A stretch of 64,000 nt of DNA from the NCBI RefSeq assembly GCF_000292245.2, contig NZ_ALPT02000008.1:8205-72204 (forward strand). Reading direction: 5' to 3'. Numbering within the stretch: position 1 is the stretch's first letter; every line of letters begins with the position of its first letter. The notes below the pieces were generated by a model, which saw nothing but the letters and a program-made list of their open reading frames with translations, was not told the DNA's origin and did not search any database. Source of the stretch: Alkalihalobacillus alcalophilus ATCC 27647 = CGMCC 1.3604 (GTDB lineage Bacteria; Bacillota; Bacilli; Bacillales; Bacillaceae_D). Both the position numbers and the translations under genes were made by a program. Shown here in pieces: positions 8,126 through 15,931 of the stretch.

Positions 8126-8605
8126 TCATAACCCTCCCCAATTGATTAAAATCGTTTTTATAAGGGCTATGACAAAGGCCGCAAAAGTACCAAAGACGAT
8201 AACCGATCCGGCTAATTTAAACATATTTCCACCAACCCCAAGCACATATCCTTCTGTTCGATGTTCGATCGCGGCTGAGGCAATCGAATTCGCAAAGCCA
8301 GTAACCGGAACAGCCGTACCTGCACCAGAAAATTGAGCAAATCGATCATAAACACCTAAACCAGTTAATAAGGCCGCAAGAAAAATTAAAACAGCGACTG
8401 TCGGATTCCCAGCAGTTCGTTCTGTAAAGTCAAAAAAAGTATAGAACATAATATTTAGTGCTTGTCCGATAATACAAATAAATCCACCAACAAAAAAAGC
8501 TCGGATGCAGTTTTTTACGACTGGTTTTTTGATCTCATATCTTTTGGCGACTGCTTGATAAGCTTGTTGGGTTGGTGTTGCTTGTTTTTGTTTACTATTA
8601 GACAT
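8126..8605 (-). CDS. spoVAC: SpoVAC of the accessory spoVA operon
   Basis: Membrane protein of 159 aa. A polar N-terminus (residues 1-30) precedes four probable helices, with the core FSGAGTAVPVTGFANSIASAAIEHRTEG. B. subtilis SpoVAC acts as a mechanosensitive channel in DPA release. Shares the family core with the protein at 55931-56392. It follows the lipoprotein gene by 11 bp. Confidence 0.93.
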   Translation of the reverse strand: MSNSKQKQATPTQQAYQAVAKRYEIKKPVVKNCIRAFFVGGFICIIGQALNIMFYTFFDFTERTAGNPTVAVLIFLAALLTGLGVYDRFAQFSGAGTAVPVTGFANSIASAAIEHRTEGYVLGVGGNMFKLAGSVIVFGTFAAFVIALIKTILINWGGL

Positions 8606-8616
8606 GAAATCACCTT

Positions 8617-9051
8617 CTATCCTTTCATATATTCTTCAATTTTCTTTAATCTCTCTTTTAAATCTTTTTCCTTTAGACTCTTGTCTTTCATTTCTTTTTC
8701 AAGCTTCTCAAGCTCCATATATACTTTTTTATCTGTTGAAACATGGATTTCATCTTCTGAATATTGGGCCTTTATTTTATCAAAACCTTCCTTTCTAATT
8801 TCTTTTAATCGAAAACGAGAAAATTGTTTCACTTTTGGGGCCACATAAATTTTGTCTTCAAAAGAAACCGCATGAACATCGATGATTTCATTCATCTTCA
8901 TTAATTCCTTTTTACTTTCATTCGCTTTCATTTGATCAAAAGTAACATTATTAACCATTAATGATTGCGGCATTGGTTCATTTGTTGAAGTGTTTTGACA
9001 TCCACTCATCAAAATGATAAGCACAAATAGTGGCATGATTATTTTTTTCAT
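8617..9051 (-). CDS. YhcN/YlaJ-like sporulation lipoprotein of the accessory spoVA operon
   Basis: Predicted lipoprotein with signal peptide KKIIMPLFVLIILMSGC; the lipobox cysteine follows LMSG. The mature part is short and highly charged, ending in a lysine/glutamate-rich, coiled-coil-like tail (about the last 45 residues). The start is set at ATG 9051 (144 aa), which lies 10 bp after GGAGAG and gives a standard signal peptide; ATGs at 9060 and 9069 are possible. Its position between DUF1657 and spoVAC, and the lipobox, match the YhcN/YlaJ protein of spoVA2mob operons. Sequence similarity to YhcN itself could not be tested here. Confidence 0.75.
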   Translation of the reverse strand: MKKIIMPLFVLIILMSGCQNTSTNEPMPQSLMVNNVTFDQMKANESKKELMKMNEIIDVHAVSFEDKIYVAPKVKQFSRFRLKEIRKEGFDKIKAQYSEDEIHVSTDKKVYMELEKLEKEMKDKSLKEKDLKERLKKIEEYMKG

Positions 9052-9087
9052 TTTGTCCATACTCTCCATTTTTATTATGTAGAATTT

Positions 9088-9117
9088 GCCTCCAATTAAG
9101 ATTGGAGGCCTTTTTTT
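9088..9117 (+). terminator. plus-strand intrinsic terminator inside the accessory spoVA operon
   Basis: Perfect 9-bp stem GCCTCCAAT/ATTGGAGGC with a 4-nt loop, followed on the plus strand by seven Ts. It points against the operon, lying between the first DUF1657 gene and the lipoprotein gene. It could stop antisense transcription, or act as an mRNA hairpin between cistrons. Confidence 0.65.
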
Positions 9118-9319
9118 ACGAACGATATTGTGGTTCTTCTTGCATCACTTGCTCAACTCGTGGCTCTAAATTCTCAACAATCGTTTGGGTTTGCTGAGCC
9201 ATTTGTTTATAAAGCTGTTTTGCTTGTTGATTGTCGGTTTCTAATGAAAAAGTTTCTAAGCTTGCTTGAGCACTTTTTAAACCAGCCACCGTTTGTTGCA
9301 TTTTTGCGATTACAGTCAT
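9116..9319 (-). CDS. small DUF1657 protein, first gene of the accessory spoVA operon
   Basis: Helical soluble protein of 67 aa (MTVIAKMQQTVAGLKSAQA) ending EEPQYRS, similar to the 68-aa protein encoded at 6546-6752 and to the C-terminal tail of the DUF421 fusion. Start ATG at 9319 with GAAGGAGGAG upstream. A CATACTG hexamer-plus-one at 9343-9349 resembles a sigma-G -10, but I see no good -35, so forespore expression is inferred from operon type only. Function unknown. Confidence 0.85.
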   Translation of the reverse strand: MTVIAKMQQTVAGLKSAQASLETFSLETDNQQAKQLYKQMAQQTQTIVENLEPRVEQVMQEEPQYRS

Positions 9320-9525
9320 GAATTAAACTCCTCCTTCAAAATCAGTATGCCTTTCATTGTTATGATTTGAGTTTTTCGCCAAACTATAAGTAACAATTTT
9401 TGTAAACAAGCTCATTTCATTAATAATGTATAAGAATAACTTTCCAATATAATTGGGCCTATTTTGATAGACACTACAAATATTGAACGAATTATCTCAT
9501 CCCAATTAAGGACAGGTGTTTTCAT

Positions 9526-10206
9526 ATGAGTATGAACTTTGCATCATTAACGATCGAATTATTTTTTGGCTTCTTCGCCTTATTAGTATTAACAAAGTTT
9601 TTAGGCAAAAATCAGATTACTCAATTGACTCCTTTTGATTTTATCTCTGCTCTTGTTTTAGGGGAATTGGTTGGGAATGCGATTTATGATCCATCAATCG
9701 GTCTTCATTATGTGCTTTATGCCATTTTATTTTGGGGCACTTTAATCTATTTTATTGAAATGATTACCCAAAAGATTAGAGAATCGAGGTCCATTTTAGA
9801 AGGAAAACCTTCCTTAATTATTACGAATGGACAAATTCAATATGAGGAGTTAAAAAAGAACAAACTAGACCTTAATCAATTACAGCATTTATTAAGAGAA
9901 AAGGATGTCTTCTCGATACGCGAAGTACAAAATGGAATTTTGGAAACAAATGGGACAGTTAGTGTAATGAAGAAATATCGGTTTGATACACCTACCAATG
10001 AAGATTTAAAAATCCCTGCAAAGAGTGTCAATTTACCTATTGTTTTAATTATGGATGGAGAAATTATTTATGAGAGTTTAGATTTTTTACAAAAAAAGGA
10101 ATCTTGGCTATTAGATGAACTGACGAATCAAGGCATTTCTGGTCCAAAAGCGGTTTTGTATGCTGATTGGATTCAAAATGAGGGGTTTGAAATTCAGACC
10201 TTTTAA
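9526..10206 (+). CDS. DUF421 membrane protein, divergent from the accessory spoVA operon
   Basis: Third DUF421 protein of the neighbourhood (226 aa). Helices lie at about residues 5-24, 38-55 and 62-82; then the soluble part starts with QLQHLLREKDVFSIREVQNGILETNG. No DUF1657 tail. It is transcribed away from the DUF1657 gene at 9319 across a 206-bp gap that must hold both promoters. Ribosome binding site ACAGGTG 7 bp before ATG. Standard spoVA2mob clusters also carry a DUF421 gene beside the operon, so it likely belongs to the same functional unit. Confidence 0.87.
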   Translation: MSMNFASLTIELFFGFFALLVLTKFLGKNQITQLTPFDFISALVLGELVGNAIYDPSIGLHYVLYAILFWGTLIYFIEMITQKIRESRSILEGKPSLIITNGQIQYEELKKNKLDLNQLQHLLREKDVFSIREVQNGILETNGTVSVMKKYRFDTPTNEDLKIPAKSVNLPIVLIMDGEIIYESLDFLQKKESWLLDELTNQGISGPKAVLYADWIQNEGFEIQTF

Positions 10207-10340
10207 CAGATGATTCATTTGAAATAAGTAATATTAATTTCATCCTTCCTATGGATCGGTTATTATAGAATGGAAGCAAAACTTCCATTGGTATATAGGT
10301 TGTCTAAGCTTTTATGTCAGAAAATGCAGGTAGGTAGAAA

Positions 10341-11795
10341 ATGGATATCATTTCAACTTTTGTCATTATACTTTTTATAACAAACTTCATCTTTGCGACT
10401 ATACTCATTTTTATTGAGAGAAAGGATCCAGCTGCTACATGGGCCTGGTTGCTTGTTCTTTATTTTATTCCCTTTTTAGGGTTTGTCATTTATTTATTGT
10501 TAGGTCAAAACTTAACAAGAAGTAAACTATTTTATTGGGAAGGAATCAAAAAAATCGGTTTAGAAAGCTCCATTATGGAGCAAAAAGAACAGTTACAGGA
10601 TTCAACTTTTACTTTTCGAAATGAAATGGTCGAACAAAATCGTGATTTAATTTTTATGCATTTAATGAATAACGATGCCTTGTTAACAAAAAGAAATCAT
10701 ATCGACATTTATTATGATGGAAAGGAAAAATTTAATACTTTATTTGAGGACATAGAAAGGGCGACCTCATTTATTCATATCCAATATTATATTTTCAAAA
10801 ATGATGAGCTCGGTAAAAAGCTCATTAAATTATTGACTAAAAAAGCCTCCCAAGGAGTTACCGTTCGTTTATTATATGATGATTTAGGTTCTAGAAAGCT
10901 TCGTAAAAAACATCTCGCTGGACTCGAGAACGCAGGTGGCGAAGTCGGGGTCTTTTTCCCATCTAGCTTTACGATTATTAATTTGCGATTGAACTATCGT
11001 AATCATCGTAAATTAGTTAATATTGACGGGAACATTGGCTATTTGGGTGGTTTTAATGTTGGCAATGAGTATTTAGGAAAAAAGGAAAAATTCGGCTATT
11101 GGCGTGACACACATTTACGGATACTTGGGCAATCCGTCCATGCAATCCAGACGCGTTTTATTCTAGATTGGAATCAGGCCGTGAAGAAAAAAGCCATTCA
11201 ATACGAGGATCGTTATTTTCCAACTATTGACGAATTAGAAAATGAAAATACGCCGATGCAAATCGTTTCAAGTGGTCCCGACTCTGAGTGGGAACAAATT
11301 AAAAATGGCTATGTGAAAATGATCGCTCAAGCTAAGGATTCGATTTTGATTCAAACTCCTTATTTTATCCCGGATCAAACGTTATTTGATATTTTAAAAA
11401 TCGCTGCCTTATCAGGGGTCGATGTTAAAGTGATGATTCCAAATAAGCCCGACCATCCCTTTGTTTATTGGGCGACTTATTCATATGTAGGGGAATTATT
11501 AAAAGCAGGAGCACGTATCTATATATATGATAATGGTTTCATCCATGCAAAAACGCTCATTATCGATCGGAGTATAAATGCAGTTGGTACGGCTAATATA
11601 GATATGCGCAGTTTTAAATTAAATTTTGAAGTGACCGCTTTTATTTATGACCAAAATACATCTGAAAATTTAGCTCAAATGTTTGAGGAAGACATGAAAT
11701 TATCCTTTGAATTAACACAGGAATTATATGATAATCGCTCGACATGGATTCGATTTAAAGAATCGATATCAAGGCTGCTTTCACCTATTTTATAA
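10341..11795 (+). CDS. cls: cardiolipin synthase
   Basis: Phospholipase-D superfamily enzyme of 484 aa that condenses two phosphatidylglycerols into cardiolipin at the membrane. Two N-terminal helices (residues 5-27 and 36-57, the latter AATWAWLLVLYFIPFLGFV) precede two HKD motifs: HRKLVNIDG near residue 222 and HAKTLIIDR near residue 400. Length and architecture match Bacillus ClsA/YwnE-type enzymes. Monocistronic: it ends at a strong bidirectional terminator. Confidence 0.95.
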   Translation: MDIISTFVIILFITNFIFATILIFIERKDPAATWAWLLVLYFIPFLGFVIYLLLGQNLTRSKLFYWEGIKKIGLESSIMEQKEQLQDSTFTFRNEMVEQNRDLIFMHLMNNDALLTKRNHIDIYYDGKEKFNTLFEDIERATSFIHIQYYIFKNDELGKKLIKLLTKKASQGVTVRLLYDDLGSRKLRKKHLAGLENAGGEVGVFFPSSFTIINLRLNYRNHRKLVNIDGNIGYLGGFNVGNEYLGKKEKFGYWRDTHLRILGQSVHAIQTRFILDWNQAVKKKAIQYEDRYFPTIDELENENTPMQIVSSGPDSEWEQIKNGYVKMIAQAKDSILIQTPYFIPDQTLFDILKIAALSGVDVKVMIPNKPDHPFVYWATYSYVGELLKAGARIYIYDNGFIHAKTLIIDRSINAVGTANIDMRSFKLNFEVTAFIYDQNTSENLAQMFEEDMKLSFELTQELYDNRSTWIRFKESISRLLSPIL

Positions 11796-11828
11796 ATGTT
11801 TTAAATAGTTAATCATTGATGCTTTCAA

Positions 11829-11873
11829 GAGCCCCCGGCTTACTTATTCCATAAAGTAAGCCGGGGCTTTTGA
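11829..11873. terminator. bidirectional terminator between cls and the superoxide dismutase gene
   Basis: GC-rich hairpin GCCCCCGGCTTACTT/AAGTAAGCCGGGGC with TTTT on the plus side and As on the other, placed between two convergent genes only 82 bp apart. Confidence 0.92.
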
Positions 11874-11877
11874 TGTG

Positions 11878-12756
11878 TTAAGCTAGTGTCCAGCGGATCG
11901 TTTTTGCTTGTTGAAAACGATTCGTAACAGCTGGCCAATTGACGATATTCCACCATTGTTCAACATAATCCTTTTTCTCATTTAGATACTGTAAATAATA
12001 AGCATGCTCCCAGACATCAAGGACTAATAACGGAATCATATCTTGCTGAGAGAGGTTTTGATGTTTTTCTGCTTGTAATATTTCTAATCTACCGGCACGT
12101 GGTGCAAAGACGAGCATCACCCACCCACCGCCTTCCACTTGATCGGCTGCTTCTGTAAAATGAGTCTTCATTTGTTCAAAGCTACCAAAATCACGTTCAA
12201 TGGCTTGAAGTAAAGCTCCTTCAGGTTTGCCTCCTCCATCAGGTGCCATAACTTCCCAAAAAATCGAATGTAAATAATGTCCTGCACCATGAAAGGCTGC
12301 TTCTCGTTCCCAATGTTTAATTAAATCAAAATCGCCTGTTTGCCGTGCTTCTTTCATCTTATTTTCCGCTTTGTTCAGTCCATCTACATAGCTTTGATGG
12401 TGTTTATCATGATGTAAATACATAATTTCCTTTGCGATGTATGGTTCTAATGCATCATAACTATATGAAAGTGGTGGGAGTTGATGTCCACCAATCGGGA
12501 CGACCGGCTCTCTTTCTTCCGCTTGAACGATCCGTTTATGTTGTTGTGACAAAGTATACGCTTTTGCCACCAGTTCTGAAACGTATTGCTCATCAACAGA
12601 CTGCTTTTCTCGTTCCACCGCTAAGGCCGTTTCAATTTGAGCTAATAATTGAACAAACTCTTCTTTTTCTCTTCCTTCTAAAAGCTGCAATTCCTGTTCA
12701 ATTTGTTCCTTATTTTCCTCATACCACTTTTGAACCTCTTCTAAATAAGAACTCAT
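11878..12756 (-). CDS. sodF: iron/manganese superoxide dismutase with N-terminal extension
   Basis: Dismutates superoxide. The catalytic domain begins about residue 88 (GGHQLPPLSYSYDALEPYI). Metal ligands are seen in HHDKHHQSYV, in GAGHYLHSIFW, and in the C-terminal DVWEHAYYLQY motif (Asp and His). An extra 85-residue, glutamate- and glutamine-rich helical N-terminus makes it 292 aa rather than the usual 200; B. subtilis SodF (281 aa) has the same layout. Metal preference cannot be assigned from sequence alone. Ribosome binding site GGAGGGAACC before ATG. Confidence 0.92.
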   Translation of the reverse strand: MSSYLEEVQKWYEENKEQIEQELQLLEGREKEEFVQLLAQIETALAVEREKQSVDEQYVSELVAKAYTLSQQHKRIVQAEEREPVVPIGGHQLPPLSYSYDALEPYIAKEIMYLHHDKHHQSYVDGLNKAENKMKEARQTGDFDLIKHWEREAAFHGAGHYLHSIFWEVMAPDGGGKPEGALLQAIERDFGSFEQMKTHFTEAADQVEGGGWVMLVFAPRAGRLEILQAEKHQNLSQQDMIPLLVLDVWEHAYYLQYLNEKKDYVEQWWNIVNWPAVTNRFQQAKTIRWTLA

Positions 12757-12829
12757 GGTTCCCTCCTAAATATCATGATGTTCCTATCTTATGAGTGTCT
12801 CGCCTAGATGTTCTCATTTTTAAGCAAAG

Positions 12830-12857
12830 AAAAAAACAGAGGTTAATCCTCTGTTTG
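12830..12857 (-). terminator. terminator overlapping the scpB stop codon
   Basis: AAACAGAGG/CCTCTGTTT hairpin whose left arm lies in the last codons of scpB, followed on the minus strand by a T run. An economical terminator built partly from coding sequence. Confidence 0.85.
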
Positions 12858-13430
12858 TTCCATTTCTAAATCACGCATAAATAAATCGGCATCTTCATCG
12901 ATATCCTCTGCATCGGTATGCTCAGGTAATGGAGGTAGCTCTTCTATCGTTTTTAAACCAAAATGATCTAAAAATTGTGGGGTCGTTCCATATAAAATGG
13001 GTCGTCCTGTTCCTTTTGCTCGTCCAGCTTCTTTAATCAACAGTTTAGAGCTTAATGACTGTAGCGCTTTTTCCGATTTGACACCTCGAATTTCTTCAAT
13101 TTCAATTCGGGTAATTGGCTGTTTATAGGCAATGATCGCTAATGTTTCAAGGGCCGCTTGTGATAACCCTGAATGAATAGGTGAAATAGCCAACGCTTTA
13201 ATATAACTTAAATGCTCTGGTTTTGTTGCTAAACGATACGTATTCGCTATTTCAATGACTTGTAATCCTCTTGATTTTTTTTTATATTCCTCTTTTAACT
13301 GCTCTAATGCAAGCTGTATTTCCATTTTCTCGACATTAATAATCTCAAATAACTGGGCTTCAGATAATCCTTCATCACCTGAAACAAAAAGTAAACTTTC
13401 TATTACTGCTACTAACTCTTTTTTATGCAC
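12843..13430 (-). CDS. scpB: ScpB, segregation and condensation protein B
   Basis: Winged-helix kite subunit of the SMC-ScpAB condensin complex; two ScpB bind the ScpA kleisin. 195 aa, with two winged-helix lobes (residues 1-80 and 90-165); the second includes LAIIAYKQPITRIEIEEIRGVKS. The C-terminal tail is very acidic (EDIDEDADLF). The start overlaps the 3' end of scpA by 8 bp, implying translational coupling. Confidence 0.96.
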   Translation of the reverse strand: MHKKELVAVIESLLFVSGDEGLSEAQLFEIINVEKMEIQLALEQLKEEYKKKSRGLQVIEIANTYRLATKPEHLSYIKALAISPIHSGLSQAALETLAIIAYKQPITRIEIEEIRGVKSEKALQSLSSKLLIKEAGRAKGTGRPILYGTTPQFLDHFGLKTIEELPPLPEHTDAEDIDEDADLFMRDLEMEQTED

Positions 13431-14190
13431 GAAACGTCTCCTCTTCCATTTGGTAAATCATAATACTCGAAAAGTTCTCAGACTGTTGACATGAGATTGC
13501 TTTTGTTTTCATTAATTCTAATATAGCAAGAAATGTTACGACCATTTGGGAACGATCACTCGGCTCAAATAATTGTTCAAATGCACATTTCCCTTGATGG
13601 GTCAGCAAATAATCAACTACCTCATTCATTCTATCTTCAATCGAATATTCTTGGTTTCTTACCGTTCTTGTTTGCGGTGCTTTTAGCTTCTGCCTTTTTA
13701 AAAGTTTCTGGTAAGCTGATAACATATCAAATAAAGAAACTCCTTGGATCGTGATGTCACGTTTTTCTTGCTCCGATACATAAGGTTCTAAATCCTCTGG
13801 TGCTCTCGTTAAAACAAAACTTCTCTCTTCTTCTTTCTCTTTTAAATCAGAAGCTGCTTCTTTATACTTTCGATATTCAACTAAGCGACTAATTAATTCT
13901 TCGCGCGGGTCATCTTCTTCATCTAAATCATAGACCTCATGCTCATAATCAAGCTCTTGATTAGGGAGAAGCATCTTGGACTTAATGGCAAGAAGTGTTG
14001 CGGCCATCACTAAATACTCACTGGCAATATCTAATTGAATTTCCTGCATGGTATGTATATAAGACAAATACTGATCGGTTATTTTGGCCACAGGGATATC
14101 GTATATATCGACCTCTGCCTGATTAATTAAATGAAGCAATAAATCAAGAGGACCTTCAAAACTGTCCAATTTCACTTGGTATGAACTCAT
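13423..14190 (-). CDS. scpA: ScpA, kleisin subunit of SMC condensin
   Basis: Kleisin of 255 aa bridging the SMC heads. Its N-terminal domain (SFEGPLDLLLHLINQAEVDIYDIPV) contacts the SMC neck; a central acidic linker (YEHEVYDLDEEDDPREELI) follows; the C-terminal winged helix (VVTFLAILELMKTKAI) binds the SMC head. Start ATG at 14190. Unlike B. subtilis, the neighbouring ribT gene is absent here, and a gene-free stretch of over 1 kb separates scpA from the DUF309 gene. Confidence 0.96.
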   Translation of the reverse strand: MSSYQVKLDSFEGPLDLLLHLINQAEVDIYDIPVAKITDQYLSYIHTMQEIQLDIASEYLVMAATLLAIKSKMLLPNQELDYEHEVYDLDEEDDPREELISRLVEYRKYKEAASDLKEKEEERSFVLTRAPEDLEPYVSEQEKRDITIQGVSLFDMLSAYQKLLKRQKLKAPQTRTVRNQEYSIEDRMNEVVDYLLTHQGKCAFEQLFEPSDRSQMVVTFLAILELMKTKAISCQQSENFSSIMIYQMEEETFRA

Positions 14191-14497
14191 TCAGCCATCA
14201 CTAGCACTTCCTATTAGCTTATTATTTTCATTGAATTATATCATATTTCCTCATACACCGTAATGGTCTTTTCCTTGTCAGTTGCTTCACAAGACAAATT
14301 GTTTGATGATACAATAATAAATAACTCAACTTTCGCAGCGTATAATTGACCCTTATCCGTTGATAGAGATTGACTTTAGGGAGATACAACACTCAATTTG
14401 ACTTTACATGAACGGTTCAATCGTTGACAGTCTGAACCCATCTCTTCGTAGGCTGTTGAAGGAAACTGTTCTGTTCACTAAAATAAGCACTTCGGCT

Positions 14498-14620
14498 GTC
14501 GCTCCCAAAACCATACTCCGCGTCCTGCGGGAACCTGGCGAGCCTCCTCGGCAAGCCTTGCGGGGTCTCGCTCCACGGTTTATTCCCGCGGGAGTCTCCG
14601 TATGGTTTTGTCCGCTAAGT
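14498..14620 (-). repeat. structured intergenic repeat, copy 1
   Basis: GC-rich element folding into a long stem-loop. Outer stem CAAAACCATAC (14506-14516) pairs with GTATGGTTTTG (14600-14610). An inner stem pairs GCGAG (14538-14542) with CTCGC (14567-14571). Read on the minus strand it is homologous to the element at 14948-15080, sharing blocks such as TAGCGGACAAA, GAGACTCCCGC, GGAATAAACCGT, GAGACCCCGCAAG, GGAGGCTC and GGGAGCGAC. Stem bases differ between copies, but pairing is kept. Confidence 0.9.
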
Positions 14621-14947
14621 GTAGGGGAGATGCTTGATGATATGGCCATTCTCAATCAGCTATTTCTCACGCAGAAGGACCTTCTTCTTCACTTTGTTGG
14701 TTATGGAACTAAATAAGTAGTTGCCACCTATTTTTTTCCTAAGTCTGCAGGAATGAAAAGACAGGATTCAAATCGAAACCAGCTCGATCATCTAGCTAAC
14801 GTACAGAGCATCAACACGGATTTGTTTACAATTGTAACGGATTGAGTCATGGAAGGAGAAAAATCATTCTCAAGCTAATGTACGTTGAAGTAATGACTGT
14901 TTTTTTATTCAAGGAGAAAACCGAACCTAGATTCGATTCCATTACCT

Positions 14948-15080
14948 AGCGGACAAACAGACACCGAGACTCCCGCAGGAATAAACCGTCCAATGAGACC
15001 CCGCAAGCGTGAAACGCTAAGGAGGCTCATGAGGTTCTCGGCAAGGAGCGGAGTGTCTGTTTGGGAGCGACCTCCGGAGG
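14948..15080 (+). repeat. structured intergenic repeat, copy 2
   Basis: Inverted relative to copy 1. Outer stem CAAACAGACAC (14954-14964) pairs with GTGTCTGTTTG (15053-15063). Inner stem ATGAG (14993-14997) pairs with CTCAT (15026-15030). The apical hairpin is AGCG-TGAAA-CGCT (15006-15018). A T-rich run follows at about 15088, which could act as a terminator tail on the plus strand. Confidence 0.9.
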
Positions 15081-15260
15081 GCCTATTATTTTTTTCTTGA
15101 TGCACAGTTTATCCGTTTGGTGTGATAGTACGTTCTCGCTTTTCAAACGTATCAAGGGCATTTGTTTAAGAACTTCTATTCGCTCTGCCAACTAGTTGAA
15201 CGGATTTTCTCGATGAGAAAGTTGAATAAATAACAACAAGTGATTAAAGGATGGTTTACG

Positions 15261-15791
15261 ATGTATCCGAAAGCCTATATTGATTATTTAACTTATTTTC
15301 ATGTTAATCATGACTATTTTGAATGCCATGAAGTATTAGAGGAATACTGGAAGGAAAAAACGGCCAAACACCGTGAGATTATTTGGGTTGGACTTATCCA
15401 GCTTTCGGTTGGTTTATATCATGAACGACGAGGGAATATTCTTGGTGCCGATAAAATGCTTTCAAGAGCTGCCACCATTTTTACGAATAATCAACCTGCA
15501 TTAGAAAGATTATCGATTAACCCAGAATTACTAATAAAAACGGTAGAAGAACGAATCTCGCAACTACCCAATCATAAAAATCATCCATTTGAACCTATTC
15601 AACTTCCCCTACTTGATCATTCCTTGTTATCTAAAATGGAAAAAAGAAGAGGAGAATTAAAGCTTGAGTGGCAAAAGGATGGCACAGTACCCGATCCATT
15701 TATTATCAATAAACATCGTTTACGTGATAGAAGTGAAGTGATTGAAGAACGCGAACTCGAACGATTAAAGCGACAAAGAAGTTCTTCTTAA
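15261..15791 (+). CDS. DUF309 protein (YpuF-like)
   Basis: Small helical protein of 176 aa with the signature HDYFECHEVLEEYWKE (conserved acidic/His residues on paired helices) and RREIIW/GLYHERRGN-like continuation typical of DUF309. Function unknown. Start chosen at ATG 15261, 8 bp after AAAGGATGG; the frame is open to a GTG at 15240. It is convergent with ribH, as ypuF neighbours the rib genes in B. subtilis. Confidence 0.88.
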   Translation: MYPKAYIDYLTYFHVNHDYFECHEVLEEYWKEKTAKHREIIWVGLIQLSVGLYHERRGNILGADKMLSRAATIFTNNQPALERLSINPELLIKTVEERISQLPNHKNHPFEPIQLPLLDHSLLSKMEKRRGELKLEWQKDGTVPDPFIINKHRLRDRSEVIEERELERLKRQRSSS

Positions 15792-15815
15792 TTAAAAGCT
15801 GTTTTCAGTGACCTC

Positions 15816-15866
15816 AAAAAAAGTCCTGTTCGCCATCTTTTATTGATGGACTGAACCGGACTTTTT
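15816..15866. terminator. bidirectional terminator between the DUF309 gene and ribH
   Basis: AAAAAGTCC...GGACTTTTT hairpin with an interrupted lower stem (GTTC/GAAC, CCATC/GATGG), T runs on both sides, between convergent genes. Confidence 0.9.
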
Positions 15867-15931
15867 AAATGAAAATGCTTTAATTTCACACTAAATCTTT
15901 TAAAGCACTCTCGACTCTATCTTTCAAACCA

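Larger units (their letters stand above)
14191..15260. other. gene-free kilobase between scpA and the DUF309 gene
   Basis: No credible gene. Short open frames (14408-14716 plus, 14905-15105 minus) only translate the two GC-rich structured repeats described separately and lack ribosome binding sites. The stretch between the repeats (about 14621-14949) is AT-richer and shows no recognisable remnant. The scpA promoter must lie in 14191-14400, but no convincing pair of hexamers was seen. Confidence 0.7.

Noticed and set aside
9343..9349. sigma-G -10 (CATACTG) for the accessory spoVA operon
   Set aside because: No GHATR-like -35 at 16-18 bp, and the start point would fall at the ribosome binding site; kept only as a weak hint.
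14408..14716. Hypothetical protein on the plus strand over structured repeat copy 1
   Set aside because: Codons trace the GC-rich hairpin repeat. The frame at 14905-15105 on the other strand gives a similar peptide from copy 2, and neither has a ribosome binding site.
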